From Oscillatoria nigro-viridis PCC 7112 (GTDB lineage Bacteria > Cyanobacteriota > Cyanobacteriia > Cyanobacteriales > Microcoleaceae): DNA of 64,000 nucleotides. The position numbers and the translations under genes were made by a program. The notes under the pieces were generated by a model. The model did not search any database and had not been told where the DNA came from. It worked only from the letters and a program-made list of their open reading frames with translations. The first letter of the stretch is position 1. Each line of letters starts with the position of its first letter. This document shows positions 26,477-34,943 of the stretch, in pieces. The stretch spans positions 2,990,501-3,054,500 of the forward strand of contig NC_019729.1 of the NCBI RefSeq assembly GCF_000317475.1. The letters are read 5' to 3'.

Positions 26477-29400
26477 ATGAATGTAGAAGGTACACACTCC
26501 TTGAACGATCGAGAAGAGCTTACTGTAAATTTTCCTCAAGAGCTATGTACGGACTGCCAAGCACTCGAAGCACGACGATTTGCGGTGATAGTCGATCGCA
26601 TGGCTGAGGCTTTTATTTCTATTAATTCAGAGTGGCACTGCACCTATGCCAACCATAAAGCAGAGCAGCTTTTAAACAGGAAGCGGCAACACCTAATCGG
26701 CAAAAATATATGGACTATATTTTCGATCGATCTTACCTCGGAGCTATATAAGTATTGTCATCAAGCGATCGCAACGCCAACGGCGATCGAGTTTGAAGAA
26801 CACTACCCCTCACTCAACAAGTGGTTGAGAATTCGCCTCATCAAGAGTGAAGATGGCTTACTTATTTACTTTCAAGACACGACTGAAACATCTATACTCG
26901 ATCGACAATTGAAAGCCGAAATAGCCAAGTGCCAGGAGGTGAAAGCCACTCTTCAGAAAGAACAGGACTTTTTGAAGGCAATTTTAAACAACGTTCAAGC
27001 TGGCATTGTCGCTTGCGATGCCGATGGCATATTGACGGTATTTAACCAAGCCGCTAAAGATTTTCATGGATTACCTCAGCAGCCAGTTCCACCGACTCAA
27101 TGGGCGCAGTATTATAACTTGTATTTGCCCGACGGCAAAACACCCATGAATACAGAGGATATTCCCCTGTTTCAGGCATTGCAAGGACACAACGTTCGCG
27201 ATCTGGAAATGATGATTGTTCCGCAGCAGGGAACTGCGCGAATGCTGTTAGCAACTGGACAGGCAATTATTGCCGCCAACGGCGAAAAACAGGGTGCAGT
27301 TGTCGTGATGCACGACATTACAAAACCCAAGCAGGTAGAAACTGCTCTGCGTGAGGGTGAAGCGCAATTATCGAGCATCTTCCAAACTATTCCTGATGGC
27401 ATCACCATTCTAGATTCTACCGGGGAGATTATTGCAGCAAATAAGGCAGCAGAGAGGATTTTAAGATTGATTCCCAGCGACATTGTGGAGCGAGGCTATA
27501 ACGCTCCATCCTGGTTCATTACAACCGTGGAGGGTCATCCTTTCCCAGAAGAGGAACTGCCGTTTGCGCGGGTGATGCAAACAGGTGAGCCTGTTTATGG
27601 TATTGAACAGGCCATTAGCCATGCCGATGGAACTCGCACGATTCTCTCGATCAATGCTTCCCCTTTGTTTGACGCAGAGGGACAAATTATCAATATTATT
27701 GCTGCTTTCAGCGACATTACTGAACGCAAGCAAACCGAAGACGAACGAGTACAGCTTGTTCAAGAACAGGCAGCCCGTGCTGTAGCAGAGAATTCTCAAC
27801 AACAATCAGCATTTTTAGCCCAAGTGAGTGCTGTCCTTTCCTCTTCGCTAGAGTACGAACAAACTCTCCAAAGCGTTGCAAAGCTGGCCGTTCCTTATTT
27901 TGCAGATTGGTGCAGTGTAGATCTAGTGAATGACGATCGCACAATCGATCGGGTTGCAGTTGCTCATTGCGATCCCGAAAAAGTGAAGTTTGGCTGGGAG
28001 TTGGCTCAACGCTTTCCCAGACATCTCGATGATGGGTATGGCATTGCTAAAGTCATACAAACAGGACAGATTGAAATTGGGATTGAGATTACAGATGAAC
28101 AGTTAGTTGCTGCAGTGTCAAATGCTGAATACCTGGAAATCATACGTGGAGTTGGGTTAAAGTCCTGCATCATTGCACCGCTACAGGCACGCGGGCGCGT
28201 GTTGGGTAGCATTACCTTTGTGTTTACTGAATCCGATCGCCGCTATCGCCTGGAAGACATTGCCCTGGCTGAAGATTTGGCTCAGCGAGCAGCGATCGCC
28301 ATTGATAATGCTCGTCTTTATAATGAAACACAACAAGCGAAATTAGCCGCCGAACTCGCTGCTAACCGGACGGCTCGACTGCTGGCGGTGATGACGGCTT
28401 TGTCTGAATCGCTAACCTCGGCTCAAGTGGCTCAGGTCATTATTGAACAGGGAATGTCTGCACTGGGAGCAAGTTGTGGTTTGGTTGCGGTATTAAACCA
28501 GGATGCAAGCGAACTGGAGATTATTCAAGCGATCGGGTACGAGCACGTAGGAGAATTTCCGCGCAGTTTTTCGATTCATGCACCCTATCCTCTGGCAGAA
28601 GCCGTGCGAACTGGGCAACCTGCTTGGCTAGAAACTATCGAAAACCGAATTGCCCGTTATCCTGATTTAGCCCAAGCTTATGCCAAGGTTGGTTCAAAAG
28701 CCTGGATTTCGGTACCCTTGTTGATTGAAGGACAAGCCGTGGGTGGACTGTCGCTGAGTTTTTCAACCGTTCCCCAGCTTTCCGAGAGCGATCGGGCTTT
28801 CGTTTTGGCACTGGCACAGCAGTCGGCGCAGTCGATCGACCGAGCACGGCTCTACGAGTCAGAATCGCAAGCACGGGCACAATCCGAAGCAGCTAACCGA
28901 ATTAAAGATGAGTTCTTAGCTGTCTTGTCCCACGAATTGCGAACTCCGTTGAATCCGATTCTGGGTTGGACTCGGCTGCTGCGAAGGGGAAACCTAGATT
29001 CCAGCAAGACGGCGGTAGCTCTCGAAACAATTGAACGCAATACCAAGTTGCAAGTTCAACTGATTGAGGATTTGCTGGATATTTCTCGCATTCTGCAAGG
29101 CAAGCTGAGTTTGGACTCTACTCCTATTAATTTGAAAACAACTCTGAAAGCTGCGATCGAAACAGTTAGTTTAGCGGCCGAAGCGAAAAACATTCAAATT
29201 GAAACTCAGGTAGAACCCAATGTGGGCGATGTGTTAGGAGATGCTACCCGATTGCAACAGGTTGTCTGGAATTTGCTCACCAATGCCATTAAGTTCACTC
29301 CAACTGGAGGTCGAGTTGAAGTTGAGCTAAAAACGATTGATTCCTATGCTCAAATTCAAGTCAGGGATACAGGGAAAGGGATTAAGCGAGAATTTATTCC

Positions 29401-30025
29401 CTATGTCTTTGACACATTTCGACAAGCCGATAGCAGTATTACGAGAACATTTGGTGGGTTAGGGCTGGGATTAGCGATCGTGCATCACGTCGTTGAGCTA
29501 CATGGTGGAACTGTCAAAGCCGAAAGTTTTGGGGAAGGACAGGGAGCAAGATTTACGGTCACACTTCCCTTACTAGCCAGGAGCAATGATGCAAACAGCG
29601 ATCGCAAGGACAATCTATCAGTCAATGCTCGCACTTCACCCTTGGCTAGATTATGTATCCTGACCGTCGATGACGAAATAGACAATTTAGAATTAGTTCA
29701 ATGTATCTTGGAGCAAGCGGGAGCCACCGTGTTCTCTGTATCTTCAGCAACAGATGCGCTACAACAACTCACTAAAATTAAGCCAGATGTTTTGATTGCT
29801 GATATTGGAATGCCACAAATGGATGGCTATATGTTGATCCGTCAAGTCAGACAACTATCCACACAGGAGGGAGGAGAGATTCCCGCGATCGCCCTGACAG
29901 CGTATGCAGGCGAGACAAATCAACAGCAAGCACTAGCAGCGGGATTTCAAAGGCATCTTCCCAAGCCTGTCGAGCCTGAAACGTTAGTGGAGACAATTGA
30001 GCTATTGCTTCCTCAAATCGAGTAA
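26477..30025 (+). CDS. PAS/GAF hybrid histidine kinase with C-terminal receiver
   Basis: 1182 residues, no membrane segment. Three PAS domains (about 30-145, 165-290, 295-415), two GAF domains (about 440-605 and 630-790), HisKA (about 810-880, [19 protein letters not shown]), HATPase_c (NLLTNAIKFTPTGG, DTGKGI, GGLGLGL) and a receiver (about 1055-1175; ILTVDDE, phospho-Asp in VLIADIGMPQMDGY). It senses a cytosolic signal, autophosphorylates on His and passes phosphate to its own Asp. The GAF domains lack an obvious bilin-binding Cys-His motif, so light sensing is not supported. An AGGA site precedes the ATG. No partner gene is adjacent. Confidence 0.92.
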   Translation: MNVEGTHSLNDREELTVNFPQELCTDCQALEARRFAVIVDRMAEAFISINSEWHCTYANHKAEQLLNRKRQHLIGKNIWTIFSIDLTSELYKYCHQAIATPTAIEFEEHYPSLNKWLRIRLIKSEDGLLIYFQDTTETSILDRQLKAEIAKCQEVKATLQKEQDFLKAILNNVQAGIVACDADGILTVFNQAAKDFHGLPQQPVPPTQWAQYYNLYLPDGKTPMNTEDIPLFQALQGHNVRDLEMMIVPQQGTARMLLATGQAIIAANGEKQGAVVVMHDITKPKQVETALREGEAQLSSIFQTIPDGITILDSTGEIIAANKAAERILRLIPSDIVERGYNAPSWFITTVEGHPFPEEELPFARVMQTGEPVYGIEQAISHADGTRTILSINASPLFDAEGQIINIIAAFSDITERKQTEDERVQLVQEQAARAVAENSQQQSAFLAQVSAVLSSSLEYEQTLQSVAKLAVPYFADWCSVDLVNDDRTIDRVAVAHCDPEKVKFGWELAQRFPRHLDDGYGIAKVIQTGQIEIGIEITDEQLVAAVSNAEYLEIIRGVGLKSCIIAPLQARGRVLGSITFVFTESDRRYRLEDIALAEDLAQRAAIAIDNARLYNETQQAKLAAELAANRTARLLAVMTALSESLTSAQVAQVIIEQGMSALGASCGLVAVLNQDASELEIIQAIGYEHVGEFPRSFSIHAPYPLAEAVRTGQPAWLETIENRIARYPDLAQAYAKVGSKAWISVPLLIEGQAVGGLSLSFSTVPQLSESDRAFVLALAQQSAQSIDRARLYESESQARAQSEAANRIKDEFLAVLSHELRTPLNPILGWTRLLRRGNLDSSKTAVALETIERNTKLQVQLIEDLLDISRILQGKLSLDSTPINLKTTLKAAIETVSLAAEAKNIQIETQVEPNVGDVLGDATRLQQVVWNLLTNAIKFTPTGGRVEVELKTIDSYAQIQVRDTGKGIKREFIPYVFDTFRQADSSITRTFGGLGLGLAIVHHVVELHGGTVKAESFGEGQGARFTVTLPLLARSNDANSDRKDNLSVNARTSPLARLCILTVDDEIDNLELVQCILEQAGATVFSVSSATDALQQLTKIKPDVLIADIGMPQMDGYMLIRQVRQLSTQEGGEIPAIALTAYAGETNQQQALAAGFQRHLPKPVEPETLVETIELLLPQIE

Positions 30026-30640
30026 GATCAATTCCGGTTGCACCATCCGTGATTGATATAATTCATCTGCGTTAATCTGTGTTTATCTGCCTGTATCTGC
30101 GGTCAAAAAAAGATAATTTATTCACCGCCCCGGACAAGAGATTGACGCCCATTTACGCAGAGGTCGAGAATAGAGATAGGAATAATTCCGATGCTAACAG
30201 ATTTGATATGATGGTTGAGTGTTGATTATTGACTCGATTTTACGCCCGACGATGAAGCGCGGATTTAATATAAGGCAGAGTATTAATATAAGGCAGAGTA
30301 TTAATATAAGGCAGAGTATTAGACAGAGTGGAAATTAAGATTCAGCTACCTCGGTACAAGGATTTCAAATTGATTATTGGAGATGTCTTTTGAGTAGAGT
30401 CTGGGAAGAAAATGTCACGAATTGAGGGGTAGCCTAATGCTGCTTGGCTTAGATGTATGAATAGGCTTTGCGCTAAGGCATTGCTCCCCAAACCCCATAA
30501 TATATCGTTGACACCAGCCCTGGGCCCACAACGCGGGAAATTTTAACTTTGCCCCACCGTTGGGAAATTCCGATCGCAATTTTAACCAATGTCGATCGCC
30601 CCCTGCATCCCCAAATCATCTCAAATCCCCTCGCCCAGTA
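30026..30640. other. 615-bp intergenic stretch
   Basis: No gene seen. It holds a dispersed-repeat-like segment at about 30045-30100 built of CTGCGTTAATCTGTGTTTATC-type words, and a tandem repeat at 30265-30318 (listed separately). The rest is non-coding on both strands. Confidence 0.4.
30265..30318. repeat. three perfect 18-bp tandem repeats
   Basis: TTAATATAAGGCAGAGTA occurs three times head to tail with no mismatch, followed by a degenerate partial unit. Intergenic. A short tandem array that may vary in copy number between strains. Confidence 0.8.
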
Positions 30641-30664
30641 GGGACACGGCACCGCGCCGTGCCC
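30641..30664. terminator. GC-rich hairpin downstream of the 84-residue ORF
   Basis: GGGACACGGC and GCCGTGCCC arms with a small loop. It lies 12 bp beyond the stop of the minus-strand gene ending at 30676, and resembles the hairpin behind glnN (57635-57655). Likely a dispersed palindrome used as a transcript end. Confidence 0.5.
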
Positions 30665-30675
30665 TTAACCGTAAC

Positions 30676-30930
30676 TTACCTGCGACAGCCTTGGGCGATC
30701 GCCCTTAACACCGCTAGCCGCACTTCTGGATGAGATTTCTCAAGCCCGTTAGCCCGAAAAATCCAGTGTCCGCCGCCCGCGTACTCGATCGCAATTTTCT
30801 GACCGTCAGGCAAAACTATTTGCCACCAATTCAACACAGTGGCTTTAATAAGGTGGCACTGAATTTCGTTCAGTTGAACCTCCATTAATTTCAGTTGACG
30901 CATGATTGGATTTTGGGCAGATGACTTCAT
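30676..30930 (-). CDS. hypothetical 84-residue protein
   Basis: MKSSAQNPIMRQLKLMEVQLNEIQCHLIKATVLNWWQIV followed by a short beta-rich part (DGQKIAIEYAGGGHWIFRA) and a helical end. Not a family I recognise. It overlaps the 3' end of the upstream gene by 86 bp in another frame of the same strand, which is long for a cyanobacterium. So either this start is too early (an internal ATG at 30903 still overlaps) or the two genes are translationally coupled. Coding character is good in the non-overlapping half. Confidence 0.45.
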   Translation of the reverse strand: MKSSAQNPIMRQLKLMEVQLNEIQCHLIKATVLNWWQIVLPDGQKIAIEYAGGGHWIFRANGLEKSHPEVRLAVLRAIAQGCRR

Positions 30931-31843
30931 GATTTTTCTCTTTAAATGAATTCGACAGTTTCTCGGCTTTGATTTCAGTTTGCCGATTTTTCAACTTAAT
31001 TTCGCCTTCCGAACTTTTCGCCTTTACTTCCCCTTCCGAACTTTTCGCCTTTACTTCCCTTTTACCACCTTTAGGCTCAACTTTGACTCCAAAACCTTTA
31101 GACTTAACTTTGTCTTTAGGCGCAGTAGGACTCTTTTCGGCTACGGGCTTCTTAAACTCCGCGTCTAATTGGTCTAAAATCTCCTCTTGTTCGGGAGTAT
31201 GTTCCGCTGGCTGCTCTAAATTTCGGGGATTGTATTCGCCAACCAACCTGGCCAAAAATTCCGAAATTGACAGTCCGGCTGCGGCTGCTTTTTTCGTTAA
31301 AAGGGCGTAGGTGTCGGTTTTAATGCGAATTTGTTTGAGCCGGAGGTTGGGATTGTTGTCAACTGTTTCGGCAATCGTTACTGCGGTAATCCTTTCTTTT
31401 GGTATGACATCGACAACTTCTTGCCACTTTTCCTGTAAACGACAGTCGCCGTATTGGTCGGTAATTGCGTGTTTGAACAAAGGGACAACTTGAGCAACGC
31501 AGCTAGGCAAAATCTCAAATCCGGCTTTAATTAAGCGCAGGCAAATACTCGCAGCTTTGATAATTTGCGTGCAGTAAAAATACTGCCGACCTAATGCTTG
31601 TTCGCAGTAAGTTTTAAAAGTTTTGAACTTGCCTTTGTACAATCGCAGTTTTCGGATCGCGTCCAGCATGATTCCTTGACGCACGTAGTCTAGGAATCCC
31701 CTTTTAATTTCGCCTGTTAGGTAGTCTAAATCGTGAAAGGGAGATTGATTCTGGATTTCTTCTTCAAAGTCTAGCAGCGGGCCTGCAAAGTGAAAGTTGG
31801 AGGCGACATCGCCTAGGTAGAAGTTGTCAATTGATGTGGACAT
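30845..31843 (-). CDS. cyanobacterial protein of unknown function with basic repetitive tail
   Basis: 332 residues from the ATG at 31843; the frame is open to 31897. The N-terminal half (LDYLTGEIKRGFLDYVRQGIMLDAIRKLRLYKGKFKTFKTYCEQALGRQYFYCTQII...) has the shape of a helical, nucleic-acid-associated family seen beside plasmid-type genes in cyanobacteria. A KQIRIKTDTYALLTKKAAAAGLSISEFLARLV segment resembles a ribbon-helix-helix unit. The last ~110 residues are Lys/Glu-rich with EVKAKSSEG repeated, encoded by a short tandem DNA repeat at about 31008-31062. It is divergent from the XRE regulator next door. Role unknown; DNA binding is inference. Confidence 0.6.
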   Translation of the reverse strand: MSTSIDNFYLGDVASNFHFAGPLLDFEEEIQNQSPFHDLDYLTGEIKRGFLDYVRQGIMLDAIRKLRLYKGKFKTFKTYCEQALGRQYFYCTQIIKAASICLRLIKAGFEILPSCVAQVVPLFKHAITDQYGDCRLQEKWQEVVDVIPKERITAVTIAETVDNNPNLRLKQIRIKTDTYALLTKKAAAAGLSISEFLARLVGEYNPRNLEQPAEHTPEQEEILDQLDAEFKKPVAEKSPTAPKDKVKSKGFGVKVEPKGGKREVKAKSSEGEVKAKSSEGEIKLKNRQTEIKAEKLSNSFKEKNHEVICPKSNHASTEINGGSTERNSVPPY

Positions 31844-31919
31844 GATCTGGAATGGTTCGAGAAAGGGCACGATACCACGGAAGTTGTGCGATCGCAAAGT
31901 AGAAGTTTTGGTCTGGATC

Positions 31920-32092
31920 TTTGATACAATCTTGAGTTGGGCACTCTTGTGGGGTCGATCGACCTTTTAAATGGCATCACCTCCTCGGCGTTGAGAAAAA
32001 AGGGGCTTGAGGTATGCGCCCAACCCCGGAAAATACGCTTGGGTATGCAAGCACAATTGATAGACGCTACAAATAAGGCAGTTCTTCAAACC
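31920..32092 (+). repeat. leader repeat, copy 1, upstream of double-HTH gene
   Basis: About 173 bp, from TTTGATACAATCTTGAG to TTCTTCAAACC, closely matching the copy at 32830-33003 (roughly four of five bases, by eye). Shared features are a GGTCGATCGACC palindrome followed by TTTT, a GAGAAAAAA run, and a CGGAAAATACGCTTGGGTATGC block. Non-coding, directly upstream of a regulator gene. Could be a structured 5' leader or a duplicated promoter region. Confidence 0.75.
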
Positions 32093-32142
32093 TGCATTTT
32101 GACCTTGGAGGCTCGCCCGGTTGCCTTTGTTTTGCCTATCTA

Positions 32143-32191
32143 CTAGCAGAATAGTGCCAGATTCCATTTTTGTCAAGCACTATTTTGCTAG
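32143..32191 (+). promoter_or_regulatory. inverted 15-bp operator pair before the double-HTH gene
   Basis: CTAGCAGAATAGTGC at 32143-32157 faces GCACTATTTTGCTAG at 32177-32191, one mismatch, 19-bp spacer. It ends 19 bp before the ATG at 32211. The size and place fit a self-repression operator for the XRE protein it precedes. Inference from symmetry and position. Confidence 0.6.
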
Positions 32192-32210
32192 CAACTAACT
32201 GCTACAATTG

Positions 32211-32801
32211 ATGGAAGCTAAAGATCGAGAAACCATAACCTTGAAAAACCTTAGAGAAAGTGCAAATTTGACCCAACCTGAACTTAGTCGTCGAATGGGG
32301 GTAGGAATTCGCATTATTGGCGATTGGGAACGAGGAGAATCCATTCCTCGCTTCGATCGCGTCATTGCTCTGGCGCGCGAGCTAGGCGTACCTCTAAAAA
32401 CACTTGCTAGATGTATGGGATTAGACGTAGCCAACATTCCCGATGACCTACCAGCATTAAGTGTACTTCATCTTTCTGGGGAGGTCAAGAAGCGAGGAAT
32501 AGTGAAACAAGCTTCATGTAGTGTCGCAGAAAATTCAGAAGAAAAGGAAAAGTCTCCATTAAGGCTTCTCAGAGAACAAGCTGGCCTAACCCGCCCTCAA
32601 GTCAAACAACATATCGGCGTTTCTGAGCGGATGCAAGCTGACTGGGAATCAGGAAAGTCCATGCCAACTGTTGAAAACCTAGCTGCACTGGCTAACCTGT
32701 ACCAGGTTTCTCTAAAAACTATGTTTGAGGTTTTAGGATTAGACGTAACCAAAATTCCCGATGACTTACCAAGTCGATCGCCCTCGCCGAACGACAACTA
32801 A
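32211..32801 (+). CDS. XRE-family regulator with two tandem HTH domains
   Basis: 196 residues from ATG 32211 (a TTG three bases earlier is also in frame). Two HTH_3/XRE units: about 10-82 (LRESANLTQPELSRRMGVGIRIIGDWERG) and about 118-190 (LREQAGLTRPQVKQHIGVSERMQADWESG). Each ends in nearly the same tail, GLDV-x-x-IPDDLP, so the protein arose by internal duplication. It binds DNA and probably represses its own promoter through the inverted repeat just upstream. A short Lys/Glu linker joins the units. No toxin or phage gene is adjacent. The next gene is a single-unit relative with the same kind of leader. Confidence 0.88.
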   Translation: MEAKDRETITLKNLRESANLTQPELSRRMGVGIRIIGDWERGESIPRFDRVIALARELGVPLKTLARCMGLDVANIPDDLPALSVLHLSGEVKKRGIVKQASCSVAENSEEKEKSPLRLLREQAGLTRPQVKQHIGVSERMQADWESGKSMPTVENLAALANLYQVSLKTMFEVLGLDVTKIPDDLPSRSPSPNDN

Positions 32802-32829
32802 CAAGCACAGCTAAATCATGGTGTTGACA

Positions 32830-33003
32830 TTTGATACAATTTTGAGCTGGGCACTCCTGTGAGGTCGATCGACCTTTTACATGGCACCACCTTTTCGGTA
32901 TTGAGAAAAAAAGGCTTGAGTCATGCACCCAAGCCCGGAAAATACGCTTGGGTATGCAGGCATAATGGGTAGAAACTACAAATAGGGCAGCTTGCTAAAC
33001 CAA
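32830..33003 (+). repeat. leader repeat, copy 2, upstream of single-HTH gene
   Basis: Second copy of the ~173-bp leader found at 31920-32092, from TTTGATACAATTTTGAG to TTGCTAAACC. The hairpin ACCCAAGC/GCTTGGGT flanking CCGGAAAATAC is perfect here and partly kept in copy 1. Again followed by unrelated operator palindromes and then an XRE gene, so the repeat is conserved while the operators differ. Confidence 0.75.
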
Positions 33004-33056
33004 AGCGTTTCCACCGTCAGGCTAAAGCAGTCGCCTTTGTGTTGTCTCTATCTTTA

Positions 33057-33101
33057 ACAAGGATACTTGTAAACCTCCGGGTTGTCAACAAGTTTGCTTG
33101 T
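33057..33101 (+). promoter_or_regulatory. two palindromic operators before the single-HTH gene
   Basis: ACAAG-N4-CTTGT occurs at 33057-33070 and again at 33088-33101, 31 bp apart centre to centre (about three helix turns). The second ends 14 bp before the ATG at 33116. This is the classic layout of an XRE repressor's own operators. Different in sequence from the sites before the double-HTH gene. Confidence 0.7.
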
Positions 33102-33115
33102 AAATTTCCCGTGAT

Positions 33116-33385
33116 ATGCCCCGAAAGAAACAAACTCAAGAGTCCAAAGATATACCAGCACTGCAAATCTTGCGGGAGGCTGTGGGTTTATCGCAAGCAG
33201 CTTTAGCAAAACAAATTCCCGACAAAACGGGCGCAAAAACCCTAAGCCAACAAGCAATCAGTAACTGGGAGCGAGGACTAGACCAACCAGAACTGACCAT
33301 TGCTCAAATGAAAGCCCTTTGCAAAGCTTTGGGAAAAACGCTTAACGATTTACCAAACGACTTAGGCCCACCAAATCCCGACTGA
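33116..33385 (+). CDS. XRE-family transcriptional regulator
   Basis: 89 residues. One HTH_3/XRE domain (about 14-80: LQILREAVGLSQAALAKQI, then TLSQQAISNWERG) plus a short tail LNDLPNDLGPP, echoing the IPDDLP tails of the neighbouring double-HTH protein. So the two genes are paralogues. Likely a dimeric repressor acting on the ACAAG-N4-CTTGT sites upstream. A basic N-terminus (PRKKQ) may add DNA contacts. Target genes beyond its own are unknown. Confidence 0.87.
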   Translation: MPRKKQTQESKDIPALQILREAVGLSQAALAKQIPDKTGAKTLSQQAISNWERGLDQPELTIAQMKALCKALGKTLNDLPNDLGPPNPD

Positions 33386-33423
33386 CAACTAAAAACTCAA
33401 AAGCCCGATCGACTTTTCATCCC

Positions 33424-33837
33424 TCAATCCGTAATTTTCGCTCTCAGAGCTTTAATCTGCCCTCGCTTGGTTTTGCTGTCGAGACGCTTGCGCTGGGAAC
33501 TACGAGTTGCTTTGCTGGGTTTGCGCCTTTTCGGTATGACGATCGCACTTTTAATCAGTTCTTGCAGCCGTCTCAAAGCCTCCTCCCGGTTTTGTTCCTG
33601 GCTGCGGTGTTCCTGGGCTTTGATGACAATCACACCTTCGGAAGTGATGCGCTGGTCGTTGATTTGCAACAAACGCTGCTTGTAGCGATCGGGCAATGAA
33701 GAAGCTGGGATATCAAAGCGCAAGTGAATCGCACTCGCCACCTTATTTACATTTTGTCCCCCCGCGCCTTGAGAGCGAATCGCACTAATCTCGATTTCGC
33801 GATCGTCCAGGAACACAGTATTAGAAATTTGCAGCAT
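33424..33837 (-). CDS. arfB: alternative ribosome-rescue factor ArfB (peptidyl-tRNA hydrolase)
   Basis: 137 residues. The release-factor-like domain carries GGQ at 26-28 in RSQGAGGQNVNKV, the catalytic motif that hydrolyses peptidyl-tRNA. The basic tail (PKRRKPSKATRSSQRKRLDSKTKRGQIKALR) is the part that enters the empty mRNA channel of a stalled ribosome. Length and layout match E. coli ArfB/YaeJ. It acts on non-stop ribosomes alongside tmRNA. Convergent with the XRE gene, no operon. Confidence 0.93.
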   Translation of the reverse strand: MLQISNTVFLDDREIEISAIRSQGAGGQNVNKVASAIHLRFDIPASSLPDRYKQRLLQINDQRITSEGVIVIKAQEHRSQEQNREEALRRLQELIKSAIVIPKRRKPSKATRSSQRKRLDSKTKRGQIKALRAKITD

Positions 33838-33909
33838 GATTCATCAGTGAGATTAAAGATACCGGGAAAGCAGTGCATCTTTTATATATAACTTACTTTG
33901 ACAGATCAG

Positions 33910-34389
33910 TTATTTACTACAATTCTTAGCTATCAGGATGAATTCCATGAGTCTTTTTCTATCCCATAACTCTACTTGGTTAGAATCAGCAAGGTTGTAA
34001 GCATTTTTTGTAAATCTGTTGTTGGTGATTACTATGGCTTTATTTCCTTTGTAATATCTGACCGCTCCTGCTACTTCTTGAACGGCTTTAATACCAACTG
34101 GTCTTTTGGTTCTTTTTGCTTGAACCACCGTTTTTGACCCATCTTTGTACAAAATTATATCGGCTCCATAATCTTGACTGTCTTTAGTTAAATTAACAAT
34201 ATAACCACAGTTGATAAAATGGAAAGCTAGAAAGTTTTCAAACTCTTTGCCAGTCATTTCATCCACTTCCAGAATGCCACTGTCTGATAAACATTTTCTT
34301 GGCTCTTCTTCTTTCCATGTATCTACCCATTCCCAAATCATATTTACCGCAGCGAAAACGATAGCGGCTACTAATATAAAATCTAACAT
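33910..34389 (-). CDS. membrane-anchored Mrr-like restriction endonuclease domain protein
   Basis: 159 residues. One N-terminal membrane helix (about 3-20, DFILVAAIVFAAVNMIW) precedes a PD-(D/E)XK nuclease domain of the Mrr type: GKEFENFLAFHF (48-59), Asp77 in DYGADIILYKDG and QAK at 90-92 (VVQAKR). The domain cuts DNA, often modified DNA. An anchored Mrr-like nuclease without methyltransferase or specificity gene could act on incoming DNA at the membrane; that role is inference. No close partner gene; ArfB lies 72 bp downstream on the same strand. Confidence 0.82.
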   Translation of the reverse strand: MLDFILVAAIVFAAVNMIWEWVDTWKEEEPRKCLSDSGILEVDEMTGKEFENFLAFHFINCGYIVNLTKDSQDYGADIILYKDGSKTVVQAKRTKRPVGIKAVQEVAGAVRYYKGNKAIVITNNRFTKNAYNLADSNQVELWDRKRLMEFILIAKNCSK

Positions 34390-34633
34390 AAGATTATATT
34401 TAGTTTAAAGAAGTATTTACTAGCGTACCAGATTTACTCAATATAGTTATCTACCCATCTCACAAGCACATTGTGATTTTAATTACTGATTATCTAAGAA
34501 AACCATGAATTTCTGAGAATTGATAATAGGTGCAAGGAAAAAATCAATGATAACTGAAAATGCTGTCAGCAATGGGTGATGCAATAGCCAACAGGCTAAA
34601 CTACACCCGCTCGACTAGACGAGGTAGAAGACT

Positions 34634-34864
34634 ATGACGAAACCGCATGATATCATTCGAGAGCCAGACCGCAGATTGGGAGAATTAATGGCGATCGCAC
34701 GTCAGCGATTCCTCGAACCAGGCGGCGATCCTCGACAGCCGGCATCAGGTTTAAAAGACGATGATTACATGACAGACGAAGAAAGACAATAAGCACTGAC
34801 CATAGCCCGATCGCTCTTTAACGACGAATATATTAAAACCTATCTCAAAAACAAACGTCAATAA
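34634..34864 (+). pseudogene. small hypothetical gene with internal stop
   Basis: ATG 34634 opens a 52-codon frame (LGELMAIARQRFLEP, then DDDYMTDEERQ) ending at TAA 34790-34792. The same frame continues at once as ALTIARSLFNDEYIKTYLKNKRQ to a second TAA at 34862-34864. The helical pattern carries on across the first stop, as if a Gln codon (CAA to TAA) had mutated. So either a 76-residue protein has been shortened, or the short form is the product. Family not recognised. Confidence 0.5.
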
Positions 34865-34943
34865 ATTTGAGATTTTAAATTTTAGATTTTAGATTTTAGA
34901 GGCGATCCCACGGATGAAGCGGTTCAAAATCCAAAATTAGTAA

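Noticed and set aside
30265-30318. Possible CRISPR or iteron array
   Set aside because: Only three 18-bp units with no spacers and no rep or cas gene nearby.
31850-31880. GGTTCGA word as a tRNA T-loop
   Set aside because: No acceptor or anticodon stem can be built around it.
31967-32176. Minus-strand ORFs in the two leader repeats as protein-coding genes
   Set aside because: The corresponding frame in the second copy is interrupted, so the conservation is at DNA level and not protein level.
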